From: Knoellia aerolata DSM 18566
GTDB lineage: Bacteria > Actinomycetota > Actinomycetes > Actinomycetales > Dermatophilaceae
DNA: 64,000 nt
NCBI RefSeq assembly: GCF_000768695.1
Contig: NZ_AVPL01000004.1
Span: 1-64,000 of the forward strand
Direction of reading: 5' to 3'
The notes beneath the pieces are model-generated. The model made no database searches and was not told where the DNA came from. It saw only the letters and a list, made by a program, of their open reading frames with translations. Positions within the stretch are counted from its first letter, which is position 1; every line of letters starts with the position of its first letter. Positions 56,796 through 64,000 of the stretch are shown one piece after another. Both the position numbers and the translations under genes were made by a program.

Positions 56796-57533
56796 TCAGA
56801 GCTCGGTCCGGAAGCGGATCTCGATCTCGCCGAACACGTCCGCCTTCTCCACGGGCGTCCCCGGCTCCGGGTTCGTCTCCGGCGGCCGGACCCGCAGGCG
56901 CAGGTCGCGGATGCCGTCGAGCACCTCGGGGCGCAGCACGGTCGCCCGTGGCCCCAGCAGGTCACCGATGCGGCTGACCGGAAGCGAGCCGAGCACGTCC
57001 CGCGTCGCGGCCGGCGTGAGTCCTGCGCCCGCACGCCGGGGGGTCGCCGGCGTGGTGTCCGCGCGCCGCGTCGTGGTGAACGCGAGCTTGGCGCGCAGCG
57101 TGCCCCCGTCGACGACGACCCGCGGGACCCCGCGACGGCGGACCTCCTGGACCGACTCGAGGTGACGGCGCGCGAGGAGGAGCGCCACCGCGTTGCGGAT
57201 CGCGCCGACGTCACCGCTCGACAACCCTCCGTCGCGCCGCGGGACCGTGACGCCGAGCTCGGCGAGGACGTCCTGGGACGGTGACGGGCCACCGACGACC
57301 ACGGACGTCCCACCCTTGCCGTCCGGGAACAGCTCGACGAGGGTCAGGTCGACCATCCCGGCGGTGATGGACGTCGCGGCGACCTCCTCCGCCGTGAAGT
57401 CCGCCGCCGCCTCGAGGGCGCGCAGCCGATCCTCCTGGCTGGCATGCGACGCCACGATCGAGTCGAGAGTCTCCACGAGGAGGACCGCCACGAACTCCGC
57501 GAATCCGACGTCGGAGACAGTGCTCTCAGGCAT
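56796..57533 (-). CDS. Unknown cassette protein B, paralog of A
   Basis: The 245-aa protein is divergent from but clearly related to protein A in three blocks: N-terminal [20 protein letters not shown], a central [20 protein letters not shown] then [17 protein letters not shown], and a C-terminal strand [13 protein letters not shown]. It lacks A's Ser-rich stretch. The N-terminal half looks like amphipathic helices; the C-terminal part looks like beta structure. ATG 57533 follows GGAGGTGAG. No signal peptide or membrane helix is seen, and no domain is recognised. Confidence 0.78.
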   Translation of the reverse strand: MPESTVSDVGFAEFVAVLLVETLDSIVASHASQEDRLRALEAAADFTAEEVAATSITAGMVDLTLVELFPDGKGGTSVVVGGPSPSQDVLAELGVTVPRRDGGLSSGDVGAIRNAVALLLARRHLESVQEVRRRGVPRVVVDGGTLRAKLAFTTTRRADTTPATPRRAGAGLTPAATRDVLGSLPVSRIGDLLGPRATVLRPEVLDGIRDLRLRVRPPETNPEPGTPVEKADVFGEIEIRFRTEL

Positions 57534-57559
57534 GGCTCACCTCCTGGGGGCGTCGGCGG

Positions 57560-58363
57560 TCAGGGGGTCTCGAGGGGCAGGTAGTCCGTCTTGAAGTTGA
57601 TCTTCACGCCACCGGTGATGGTGACGTCGACGCCCGAGCTCGACCCGCTGGAGGTGTTGCTCGTGCTGACGTTCACCGACGTGTAGGCGGTGCTCGCGGA
57701 CGCCTTGACCCAGGCCGAGAGGATGCTCCCCGTCTGAGCGTTGGCCTTGAGCTGGAACTGCTGGCTCGAGTAGCGGCTCGAGTTGTTGCGGAGGAAGTCC
57801 GACCCGTACGAGTGGAAGTTCAGCCCGCTCTCGATCGTGCCGTCGGTGACGACCAGGCGCAGCATGCCGAGCTTGACCATCTCCTTGAGCAGCGTGTACT
57901 TGTTCGCGGCGACCCGTTGCGCCACCGCTTCGCGCAGGGCGTCGATGGCCTTGGCGTCGAGGTTGCCGGCCTTGGCGGCCTTGTCGTTGGTCACGGCGTT
58001 GGTGTCGGGGTCCGTGATCGTCAGGGCCGTGTTGATCGTCGCGGCCTCGTCGGCGCTGAGCTTGCCGCCGGCGACGACCGCCGTCGGGCTGTCGCTCGTC
58101 GCGGGGGTCTCGGCGTTGCGGGGCGCGATCGCGGTGAGGACCTGCATGACCTCACCGGGCCCGATGTCGTCCTTCGTCTCGTTGACGTAGGTGGTGAGCG
58201 ACTTGCTCGTCGCCTGGAGCAGCTCGATGAAGGCCTGCTGCTGCCGCAGGTTCGACGCGACCAGCGTGTCGAACACGTCGCTGACGAGCTTCGTCGTGAA
58301 CTCGACGAAGCCGATCTCGCCCAGGCGCGTGGCGGCGGACATGGCGTCGTTGACACCGGACAT
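57560..58363 (-). CDS. Unknown cassette protein A
   Basis: The 267-aa protein begins with an amphipathic helical region ([40 protein letters not shown]) and then [20 protein letters not shown] and [20 protein letters not shown]. The C-terminal 80 residues are Ser/Thr/Asn-rich with beta pattern ([39 protein letters not shown]). ATG 58363 follows GGGAGAA. Codon use resembles the surroundings. B follows after 26 bp and C overlaps closely, so A-B-C is one operon. Not recognised; A and B may form a heteromer or filament. Confidence 0.78.
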   Translation of the reverse strand: MSGVNDAMSAATRLGEIGFVEFTTKLVSDVFDTLVASNLRQQQAFIELLQATSKSLTTYVNETKDDIGPGEVMQVLTAIAPRNAETPATSDSPTAVVAGGKLSADEAATINTALTITDPDTNAVTNDKAAKAGNLDAKAIDALREAVAQRVAANKYTLLKEMVKLGMLRLVVTDGTIESGLNFHSYGSDFLRNNSSRYSSQQFQLKANAQTGSILSAWVKASASTAYTSVNVSTSNTSSGSSSGVDVTITGGVKINFKTDYLPLETP

Positions 58364-58455
58364 GGTGGTTCTCCCTCGTTCCTGACCCTGCCCTGTGCGA
58401 GGTCGCTACGGGGAAGGAGCGCGAACCCGGCCCACCTGATACGCCATGCACGGAA

Positions 58456-58492
58456 TTGCATAGAGTTGTTGCGGCATGCAAGACTATGCAAC
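58456..58492 (+). promoter_or_regulatory. ArgR-type operator pair and promoter region of argC
   Basis: TTGCATAG (58456-58463) and CTATGCAA (58484-58491) are perfect inverted arms 20 bp apart, consistent with two adjacent ARG boxes. The right box, ATGCAAGACTATGCAA (58476-58491), recurs with three changes at argG. TTGCAT may also serve as -35 with AAGACT (58480-58485) as -10, which would place the start at the ATG; a weak option is TAGAGT (58461-58466). No ribosome site precedes ATG 58493. Confidence 0.75.
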
Positions 58493-59536
58493 ATGCTGAA
58501 GGTCGCGGTCGCCGGTGCCAGCGGCTACGCCGGGGGCGAGGCCCTCCGCTGGCTGCTCGCGCACCCCGAGGTGGAGATCGGCGCGGTGACGGCCGGTGGC
58601 AACGCGGGCACGACGCTCGGCACGATCCACCCCCACCTGCGCTCGCTGGCGGACCGGGTGCTGCTGGAGACCACCCCCGACACGCTGTCCGGGCACGACG
58701 TCGTCATCCTCGCCCTGCCGCACGGCCACTCCGCGTCGGTGTCGTCCGTGCTCGCGGCCGACGCCGTCGTCATCGACTGCGGCGCCGACTTCAGGTTGCG
58801 CAGCGAGTCCGCGTGGACGACCTTCTACGACACTGCGTATGCCGGCTCGTGGGCCTACGGACTCCCCGAGCTGCCCCTGGCCGGCGGAGGTCGCGGGCGG
58901 GACGACCTCGCCGGGACGCGGCGCATCGCCGTCCCCGGGTGCTACCCGACGGCGGTGAGCCTGGCCCTCGCCCCCGGCCTGGCCGCCGGCGTCGTCGAGG
59001 GTGATGACGTCGTCGTCGTCGCCGCCTCCGGCACCTCCGGCGCGGGGAAGGCGCTCAAGCCCCACCTGCTCGCCTCCGAGGTCATGGGGTCGATGTCGCC
59101 CTACGGCGTCGGTGGGACGCACCGACACACCCCCGAGATCGAGCAGAACCTCGAGGCGGCGGCGGGCGCGCCGGTCCGGGTCTCGTTCACGCCGACCCTG
59201 GCCCCGATGCCCCGCGGCATCCTCGCGACGTGCACGGCGAGGGTCGTGCCGGGCACGTCGGCCGCGGACGTGCGCGAGGCGTGGCGGGCGGCATACGCCG
59301 ACGAGGCGTTCGTCCACCTGCTCGAGCCCGGCACGTGGCCGGCCACCGCACACGTCGTCGGCAGCAACCACGTCGTCGTCCAGGTGGTCCTCGACGAGCG
59401 CGCCGGCCGCGTCGTCGCCGTCGCCGCCGTCGACAACCTCGCCAAGGGCACCGCGGGCGCGGCCGTCCAGTGCCTCAACCTCGCCGTCGGACTGCCCGAG
59501 TCGACCGGCCTCCTCGGATCGGGGGTGGCGCCGTGA
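58493..59536 (+). CDS. argC: N-acetyl-gamma-glutamyl-phosphate reductase
   Basis: The 347-aa enzyme has the NADP fold start [19 protein letters not shown], active-site Cys150 in [14 protein letters not shown], and PFV-type [37 protein letters not shown]. It reduces N-acetylglutamyl phosphate to the semialdehyde. First gene of the arg operon; the stop overlaps the next GTG (GTGA). ATG 58493 directly abuts the operator. Confidence 0.95.
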   Translation: MLKVAVAGASGYAGGEALRWLLAHPEVEIGAVTAGGNAGTTLGTIHPHLRSLADRVLLETTPDTLSGHDVVILALPHGHSASVSSVLAADAVVIDCGADFRLRSESAWTTFYDTAYAGSWAYGLPELPLAGGGRGRDDLAGTRRIAVPGCYPTAVSLALAPGLAAGVVEGDDVVVVAASGTSGAGKALKPHLLASEVMGSMSPYGVGGTHRHTPEIEQNLEAAAGAPVRVSFTPTLAPMPRGILATCTARVVPGTSAADVREAWRAAYADEAFVHLLEPGTWPATAHVVGSNHVVVQVVLDERAGRVVAVAAVDNLAKGTAGAAVQCLNLAVGLPESTGLLGSGVAP

Positions 59537-59949
59537 GCGCCATGCCACTGCACCTCATGACCCACCCGGAGGCGCTCGTCGTCGCGCGGCTCGACGCCGG
59601 CGCCGAGCCCGACTGGGACTGGACGCCAGGCCCCTTCGCCTCCCTGAGCCGGTCACCCCAGGAGACCTCCGTCGTGTGCCTCGAGGACGTCGTGCCCGCG
59701 GGTGTCCTCACCGAGGGCCCGTTCCGCGCCGTCGAGGTCGCCGGCCCCCTCGCCTTCGACGCCGTCGGTGTCATGGCAGAGATCCTCACCCCGCTCGTCC
59801 CCGCCGGCATCAGCGTCCTCGCCCTCTCGACCTACGACACCGACTGGATCCTCGTGCCGGAGGGCGGGATCGCCGTCGCGGAGGCCGTGTGGCGCAAGGC
59901 AGGTCTCATCATCACCCCGACCGTCCTCACCGGGCGGAGCGGGTCATGA
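59533..59949 (+). CDS. CASTOR/ACT_7-type ACT-domain protein in the arg operon
   Basis: The 138-aa protein resembles the CASTOR-like (ACT_7) family: [38 protein letters not shown], then [20 protein letters not shown] and [21 protein letters not shown] domains bind small molecules, usually amino acids; the mammalian CASTOR1 of this class binds arginine. It is coupled by 4-bp overlaps to argC and argJ, an uncommon site. It has no enzyme or DNA-binding domain, so it would act by protein contact. Ligand here is inference from operon context. Confidence 0.85.
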   Translation: MSAMPLHLMTHPEALVVARLDAGAEPDWDWTPGPFASLSRSPQETSVVCLEDVVPAGVLTEGPFRAVEVAGPLAFDAVGVMAEILTPLVPAGISVLALSTYDTDWILVPEGGIAVAEAVWRKAGLIITPTVLTGRSGS

Positions 59950-61097
59950 GTGTCACTGCGGCACAGGGCTTTCGAGCAGCTGGTGCCACGGCGGGTCTCA
60001 AGGTTTCGGGCGCCAGCGACGTCGCCCTGGTGACCAACGACGGCCCCGACCGCCATGTCGCCGCCGTGTTCACGAGCAACCGGGTCGAGGCGGCCCCGGT
60101 CACCTGGTCGCGGCAGGTCGTCTCGGACGGTCGGGCCGACGCCGTCTTCCTCAACTCCGGCGGCGCCAACGCATGCACCGGCGCGCGCGGGTTCCAGGAC
60201 GCCCACCGCACCGCCGAGCTCGTGGCCGCCACCCTGGGCGTCAGCGCCACGGACGTCGTCGTGTGCTCCACCGGGCTCATCGGGGAGTACCTGCCGATGG
60301 ACCGCATCGAGGCCGGCATCCGGCTGACCGCCGCAGGGCTGTCGGCCGAGGCCGGCCAGGCCGCCGCCCGCGCCATCATGACGACCGACTCCGTGCCCAA
60401 GGAGGCCGTGGTCACGGGTGACGGGTGGACCGTGGGTGGCATGGCCAAGGGCGCGGGCATGCTCGCTCCCGGGCTGGCGACGATGCTGTGCGTGCTCACG
60501 ACCGACGCGGTCGCCGACGCCGCCGACCTCGACGCCGCGCTGCGTGCGGCCACGGCGACGACCTTCGACCGCGTCGACTCGGACGGCTGCATGTCGACGA
60601 ACGACACCGTCGTCCTGCTGGCCTCCGGCGCGTCGGGAGTGCGAGTCGAGCCCGTCGCCCTCACGGCAGCGCTCACCCGGGTGTGCGGGGACCTCTCGCG
60701 GCAGCTCGTGGCCGACGCCGAGGGCGCGAGCCACGAGATCGCCGTCGAGGTGCGGTCGGCCGCGACCGAGGCGGACGCCGTCGAGGTGGCCCGCTCGGTC
60801 ACCCGGAGCAACCTGTTCAAGGCGGCCATCTTCGGTGCCGACCCCAACTGGGGTCGGGTGCTCGCCGCCGTCGGCACGACGACCGCCGCGTTCGACCCGG
60901 CCCTGCTCGACGTCGAGATCAACGGCGTCCAGGTCTGCCGCGCGGCGACGGTCGGCGACGACCGGTCGCTCGTCGACCTCACCCCGCGCGAGGTCCGCGT
61001 CGTCGTCGACCTCCACGCCGGCACCGCCACGGCGACGGTGTGGACCAACGACCTCACCCACGACTACGTCCACGAGAACTCCGCGTACAGCTCGTGA
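59946..61097 (+). CDS. argJ: Bifunctional ornithine acetyltransferase/N-acetylglutamate synthase
   Basis: The 383-aa precursor self-cleaves between Ala178 and Thr179 in [16 protein letters not shown]; Thr179 then is the nucleophile. Other landmarks: [56 protein letters not shown]. The pathway is thus the acetyl-cycling type. ATG 59946 overlaps the ACT gene stop (ATGA). Confidence 0.95.
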   Translation: MSVTAAQGFRAAGATAGLKVSGASDVALVTNDGPDRHVAAVFTSNRVEAAPVTWSRQVVSDGRADAVFLNSGGANACTGARGFQDAHRTAELVAATLGVSATDVVVCSTGLIGEYLPMDRIEAGIRLTAAGLSAEAGQAAARAIMTTDSVPKEAVVTGDGWTVGGMAKGAGMLAPGLATMLCVLTTDAVADAADLDAALRAATATTFDRVDSDGCMSTNDTVVLLASGASGVRVEPVALTAALTRVCGDLSRQLVADAEGASHEIAVEVRSAATEADAVEVARSVTRSNLFKAAIFGADPNWGRVLAAVGTTTAAFDPALLDVEINGVQVCRAATVGDDRSLVDLTPREVRVVVDLHAGTATATVWTNDLTHDYVHENSAYSS

Positions 61098-61108
61098 AGG
61101 AGCCAGCG

Positions 61109-61993
61109 ATGACCCACGACGGCCACCGGGCGAAGGCGACGACCCTCGTCGAGGCACTGCCGTGGCTGGAGCGGTTCCGCGGGGCGCTCGTCGTCGTCAA
61201 GTACGGCGGGAACGCCATGGTCGACGACGACCTCAAGCTCGCCTTCGCGCAGGACATCGCCTTCCTCCGGTATGCCGGCCTGCGCCCCGTCGTCGTGCAC
61301 GGCGGCGGTCCGCAGATCCAGGCGATGCTCGACCGGCTCGGTCTCGCCAGCGAGTTCAAGGGCGGCCTGCGCGTCACGACACCCGAGGTCATGGACGTGG
61401 TGCGGATGGTGCTCACCGGGCAGGTCGGTCGCGAGCTCGTCGGCCTGCTCAACCAGCACGGTCCGATCGCCGTCGGCCTGTCGGGCGAGGACGGCGCGCT
61501 CTTCGGCGCCCGTCGTCGCGGTGTCGTCGTCGACGGCGTGGAGGAGGACCTCGGACTGGTGGGCGACGTCGTCACCGTCAACACGCAGTCGGTCGTCGAC
61601 CTCCTCGACGCCGGCCGGATCCCCGTCGTGTCCACGGTGGCACCCGACCTCGACCACGAGGGCCAGGTCCTCAACGTCAACGCCGACACGGCCGCGGCGG
61701 CCCTGGCGGCGGCGCTCGGGGCACGCAAGCTCGTCGTCCTCACCGACGTCGAGGGCGTGTACGCCGACTGGCCGGACCGGACGTCGCTCCTCTCGACCCT
61801 GCCCCTCAGCCGCGCCCGCGAGCTCCTCCGCACGGTGGACAGCGGCATGATCCCCAAGCTCGAGGCCTGCATCCGGGCCGTCGAGAACGGCGTGCCGCAG
61901 GCGCACGTCATCGACGGCCGCGAACCCCACGCCCTGCTCCTCGAGGTCTTCACCTCCGAGGGCATCGGCACGCTGATCGAGGAGGACACATGA
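61109..61993 (+). CDS. argB: Acetylglutamate kinase
   Basis: The 294-aa amino-acid kinase has [77 protein letters not shown] and [20 protein letters not shown]. It phosphorylates N-acetylglutamate. The N-terminal helix needed for arginine-inhibited hexamers (about 20 residues ahead of the core) is present, so feedback by arginine is likely. ATG 61109 follows GAAGGAGCC, 11 bp after argJ. Confidence 0.95.
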   Translation: MTHDGHRAKATTLVEALPWLERFRGALVVVKYGGNAMVDDDLKLAFAQDIAFLRYAGLRPVVVHGGGPQIQAMLDRLGLASEFKGGLRVTTPEVMDVVRMVLTGQVGRELVGLLNQHGPIAVGLSGEDGALFGARRRGVVVDGVEEDLGLVGDVVTVNTQSVVDLLDAGRIPVVSTVAPDLDHEGQVLNVNADTAAAALAAALGARKLVVLTDVEGVYADWPDRTSLLSTLPLSRARELLRTVDSGMIPKLEACIRAVENGVPQAHVIDGREPHALLLEVFTSEGIGTLIEEDT

Positions 61994-63204
61994 GCACCCC
62001 GGCCCGCACGTCACGGTCGCAGGAGCTGCTCGACCGCTACGAGCACTCCCTCATCACGGTCTTCGGGACCCCGCAGCTCGTCCTCGAGCGCGGCGACGGT
62101 GCCTGGGTCTGGGACGTCGACGGCAAGCGGTACCTCGACCTCGTCGGCGGCATCGCCGTCAACGCCCTCGGTCACAACCACCCCGCTCTCGTCGCCGCGG
62201 TGTCGAAGCAGGTCGGCGAGATGGCGCACATCTCCAACTTCTTCACCTCCCGGGTCCAGGTCGAGCTCGCCGAGCGCGTCCTCGCGATCGCCGCCGCACC
62301 GGAGGGATCCGGAGTGTTCTTCGCGAACTCGGGGGCCGAGGCCATCGAGGCCGCGATCAAGCTGTCGCGGCGCACTGGTCGCACCGGCATCGTCGCCGCC
62401 GAGGGCGCCTTCCACGGACGCACCACGGGGGCCCTGGCCCTCACGCACAAGCCGGCCTACCGCACGCCCTTCGCGCCGCTCATCGAGCACGTGAGCCATG
62501 TCCCCTTCAACGACGTCGACGCCCTGCGCGCCGCCGTGACGGGCTCGACCGCCGCGGTCGTCCTCGAGCCGGTCCAGGGTGAGGCGGGCGTGGTCGTCGC
62601 GGACCCGGCATACCTGCGTGCCGCCCGCGAGATCACCACCGCCGCGGGCGCGCTGCTCGTCATCGACGAGGTCCAGTCCGGCGTCGGCCGTACCGGCGAC
62701 TGGTTCGGGCACACGGCGAGCGGCATCGTCCCCGACGCGATGACCCTCGCCAAGGGCCTCGGCGGTGGGCTGCCCATCGGGGCACTCGTGACCTTCGGCC
62801 CGGCCGTCACCGGGCTCCTCACCGCCGGGCAGCACGGCTCGACGTTCGGCGGCAACCCGCTCGTGGCGGCGGCGGCGCTGAGCGTGCTGGCCACCATCGA
62901 GGCCGACGGCCTGCTGGACCACGTGACCCGCACCGGCGAGCACCTCGTCGACGCGGTGACCGCGCTCGAGCACCCCGACGTGGCCGGCGTCCGTGGACGG
63001 GGACTGCTGCGGGCCATCGTGCTGCGTTCCGACCTCGCCGCCGGAGTCACCGCCGCGGCGCGGGACGCCGGTTTCCTCGTCAACCCCGTGGCCCCCGACG
63101 CGCTCCGGCTCGTCCCCCCGCTCACCATCACCCGTGACGAGCTCGACCTCTTCGTCACCGCACTGCCCTCGCTCATCGCCACCACCAAGGAGTCGGCACC
63201 ATGA
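61990..63204 (+). CDS. argD: Acetylornithine aminotransferase
   Basis: The 404-aa class III PLP aminotransferase has [70 protein letters not shown] (Asp226) and PLP Lys255 in [15 protein letters not shown]. It converts N-acetylglutamate semialdehyde to N-acetylornithine. ATG 61990 overlaps the argB stop; the stop overlaps argF. Confidence 0.95.
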   Translation: MSTPARTSRSQELLDRYEHSLITVFGTPQLVLERGDGAWVWDVDGKRYLDLVGGIAVNALGHNHPALVAAVSKQVGEMAHISNFFTSRVQVELAERVLAIAAAPEGSGVFFANSGAEAIEAAIKLSRRTGRTGIVAAEGAFHGRTTGALALTHKPAYRTPFAPLIEHVSHVPFNDVDALRAAVTGSTAAVVLEPVQGEAGVVVADPAYLRAAREITTAAGALLVIDEVQSGVGRTGDWFGHTASGIVPDAMTLAKGLGGGLPIGALVTFGPAVTGLLTAGQHGSTFGGNPLVAAAALSVLATIEADGLLDHVTRTGEHLVDAVTALEHPDVAGVRGRGLLRAIVLRSDLAAGVTAAARDAGFLVNPVAPDALRLVPPLTITRDELDLFVTALPSLIATTKESAP

Positions 63205-64000
63205 CCACGACCGTCCGCCACTTCCTCCGGGACGACGACATCTCGCCGCAGGAGCAGGCCGAGATCCTCGACCGCGCCGCCGCCATCAAGTCGCGGCCGT
63301 TCAGCGACCGCACCCTGGAGGGTCCGCAGGTCGTCGCCGTCCTGTTCGACAAGCAGACCCTGCGCACGCAGGTCTCGTTCGCGGCGGCCATCGCCCACCT
63401 CGGAGGGTTCCCCCTCGTCATCGACGGCAAGCTCGCCCAGGTCGGGGTGCGCGAGTCGATCGCCGACGTCGCGCGCGTGCTGACCCGGGAGGCCACCGCG
63501 ATCGTGTGGCGCACCTACGGCCAGGAGCGCATCGAGGAGATGGCCGCGCACTCCAGCGTGCCGGTCGTCAACGCCCTCACCGACGAGTTCCACCCGTGCC
63601 AGATCCTCGCCGACCTCCTCACCATCAAGGAGCACAAGGGGCGGCTCGCCGGGCTGAGCTTCGCCTACGTCGGCGACGGGGCCAACAACATGAGCCACAG
63701 CTACCTGCTCGGCATGGCGATGTCGGGCCTGCACGTGCGCATCGGGACGCCGGCGACCTACCAGCCGCACCCGTCGGTGCTCGCCCGGGCCCGGGCGCTC
63801 GCCGCCGAGACCGGCGGGTCGGTGACGATCGTCGAGGACCCGGCCGAGGCCGTGGCGGGCGTGGACGTCGTCGCGACGGACACGTGGGTCTCCATGGGGT
63901 TCGAGAAGGAGAAGGAGTCGCGGCAGGGGTCGACCAGCCCGTTCGCCCGCTACGCGGTGAGCGCCGAGCTGATGGCCCTGGCCGCGTCGGACGCGATCTT
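63201..64000 (+). CDS. argF: Ornithine carbamoyltransferase, 3' end beyond the window
   Basis: The visible 266 residues have TVRHFLRDDDISPQEQAEIL, AIVWRTYGQERIEEMAA, the carbamoyl-phosphate/HPCQ loop DEFHPCQILADLLTI and GDGANNMSHSYLLGMAMSG. The phosphate-binding STRT motif is replaced by TLRT (53-56, DKQTLRTQVSF), and the following STQLG-like loop reads KLAQVGVRESI. So the protein is a recognisable but divergent OTC. It joins ornithine and carbamoyl phosphate to citrulline, which ArgG uses. ATG 63201 overlaps the argD stop. Confidence 0.9.
   Translation, partial: MTTTVRHFLRDDDISPQEQAEILDRAAAIKSRPFSDRTLEGPQVVAVLFDKQTLRTQVSFAAAIAHLGGFPLVIDGKLAQVGVRESIADVARVLTREATAIVWRTYGQERIEEMAAHSSVPVVNALTDEFHPCQILADLLTIKEHKGRLAGLSFAYVGDGANNMSHSYLLGMAMSGLHVRIGTPATYQPHPSVLARARALAAETGGSVTIVEDPAEAVAGVDVVATDTWVSMGFEKEKESRQGSTSPFARYAVSAELMALAASDAI

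Noticed and set aside
56159-57313. A 384-codon minus-strand start for cassette protein C
   Set aside because: The upstream part overlaps gene B in another frame and is Arg/Ser/Pro-rich shadow; GTG 56794 sits right after the B stop.

Overview
This window is chromosomal DNA of a high-GC (about 70% or more) actinobacterium. Gene content points to Micrococcales, most likely Intrasporangiaceae-like (Janibacter/Knoellia type), but no 16S gene is present and that placement is inference. The evidence for Actinobacteria is the actinobacterial-only families (DUF3145, DUF3052, GlnA2 next to GlnE, polyphosphate glucokinase, homodimeric AceE), heavy use of GTG starts, ATGA/GTGA-coupled operons, and many leaderless-type promoters (TANNNT box 6-7 bp before the start codon). 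Much of 3-40 kb keeps, in rearranged form, the gene neighbourhood known from Mycobacterium tuberculosis around Rv2220-Rv2247 (glnE, glnA2, panB, zinc-ribbon protein, NIF3, ahpE, DUF3052, aceE, PucR-type regulator, fabD, acpM, kasA, accD6).

Layout. 1-1.44 kb: an IS256-type element, cut by the window edge, inserted into an IS481-type element that is now a remnant. 1.5-3.7 kb: a secreted propeller-like protein and a DUF3145 gene. 3.8-10.4 kb (minus strand): a type II fatty-acid operon fasR / fabD-fabH-acpP-fabF-accD. 10.5-14.3 kb: small membrane protein, argG, and a large secreted beta-helix protein. 14.4-17.9 kb: a four-gene translationally coupled ABC-2 exporter plus DesK/DesR-like two-component system. 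18.0-24.0 kb: aceE, two bacterial-PH-domain membrane proteins, DUF3052, ahpE. 24.0-30.7 kb: tRNA-Val followed 1 nt later by a NIF3 gene, zinc-ribbon protein, rhodanese-metZ, yaaA, an RNB ribonuclease, RNase P RNA, a metallo-beta-lactamase-fold hydrolase. 30.7-36.0 kb: ppgK, map, a 62-aa conserved protein, panB, secreted M6 protease. 36.1-40.5 kb: glnA2-glnE. 40.5-46.3 kb: hisDCB-x-hisH-hisA plus an SseB-like gene. 46.3-48.3 kb: a four-copy palindromic repeat array, then infC-rpmI-rplT. 48.3-56.1 kb: a SpoU methyltransferase, PAS-kinase, MFS transporter, pheST with a leader ORF, and an SDR. 56.2-58.4 kb: a three-gene minus-strand cassette of unknown function with two paralogous members. 58.5-64 kb: arginine operon argC-(ACT protein)-argJ-argB-argD-argF, cut by the window edge.

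How they work together. AccD makes malonyl-CoA, FabD loads it on AcpP, and FabH and FabF extend chains; FasR upstream is the likely activator. argG and the argC operon lie 46 kb apart but share the same operator-like sequence directly before their start codons, which fits one ArgR regulon. GlnA2-GlnE and the his and met genes add amino-acid supply; infC-rpmI-rplT, pheST, map, tRNA-Val and RNase P RNA are translation housekeeping.

Most notable signals: (1) the octamer CGGCATAC/GTATGCCG occurs 34 times by my count, every GGCATAC seen being part of it, far above composition, at a density like DNA-uptake sequences; (2) the unknown paralog cassette at 56.2-58.4 kb; (3) FabD fused to a biotinyl-like domain that lacks the biotin lysine; (4) a CASTOR-type ACT protein embedded in the arg operon; (5) a CDS that starts at the mature tRNA 3' end; (6) long perfect palindromes and a palindrome array; (7) an AUC start for infC.
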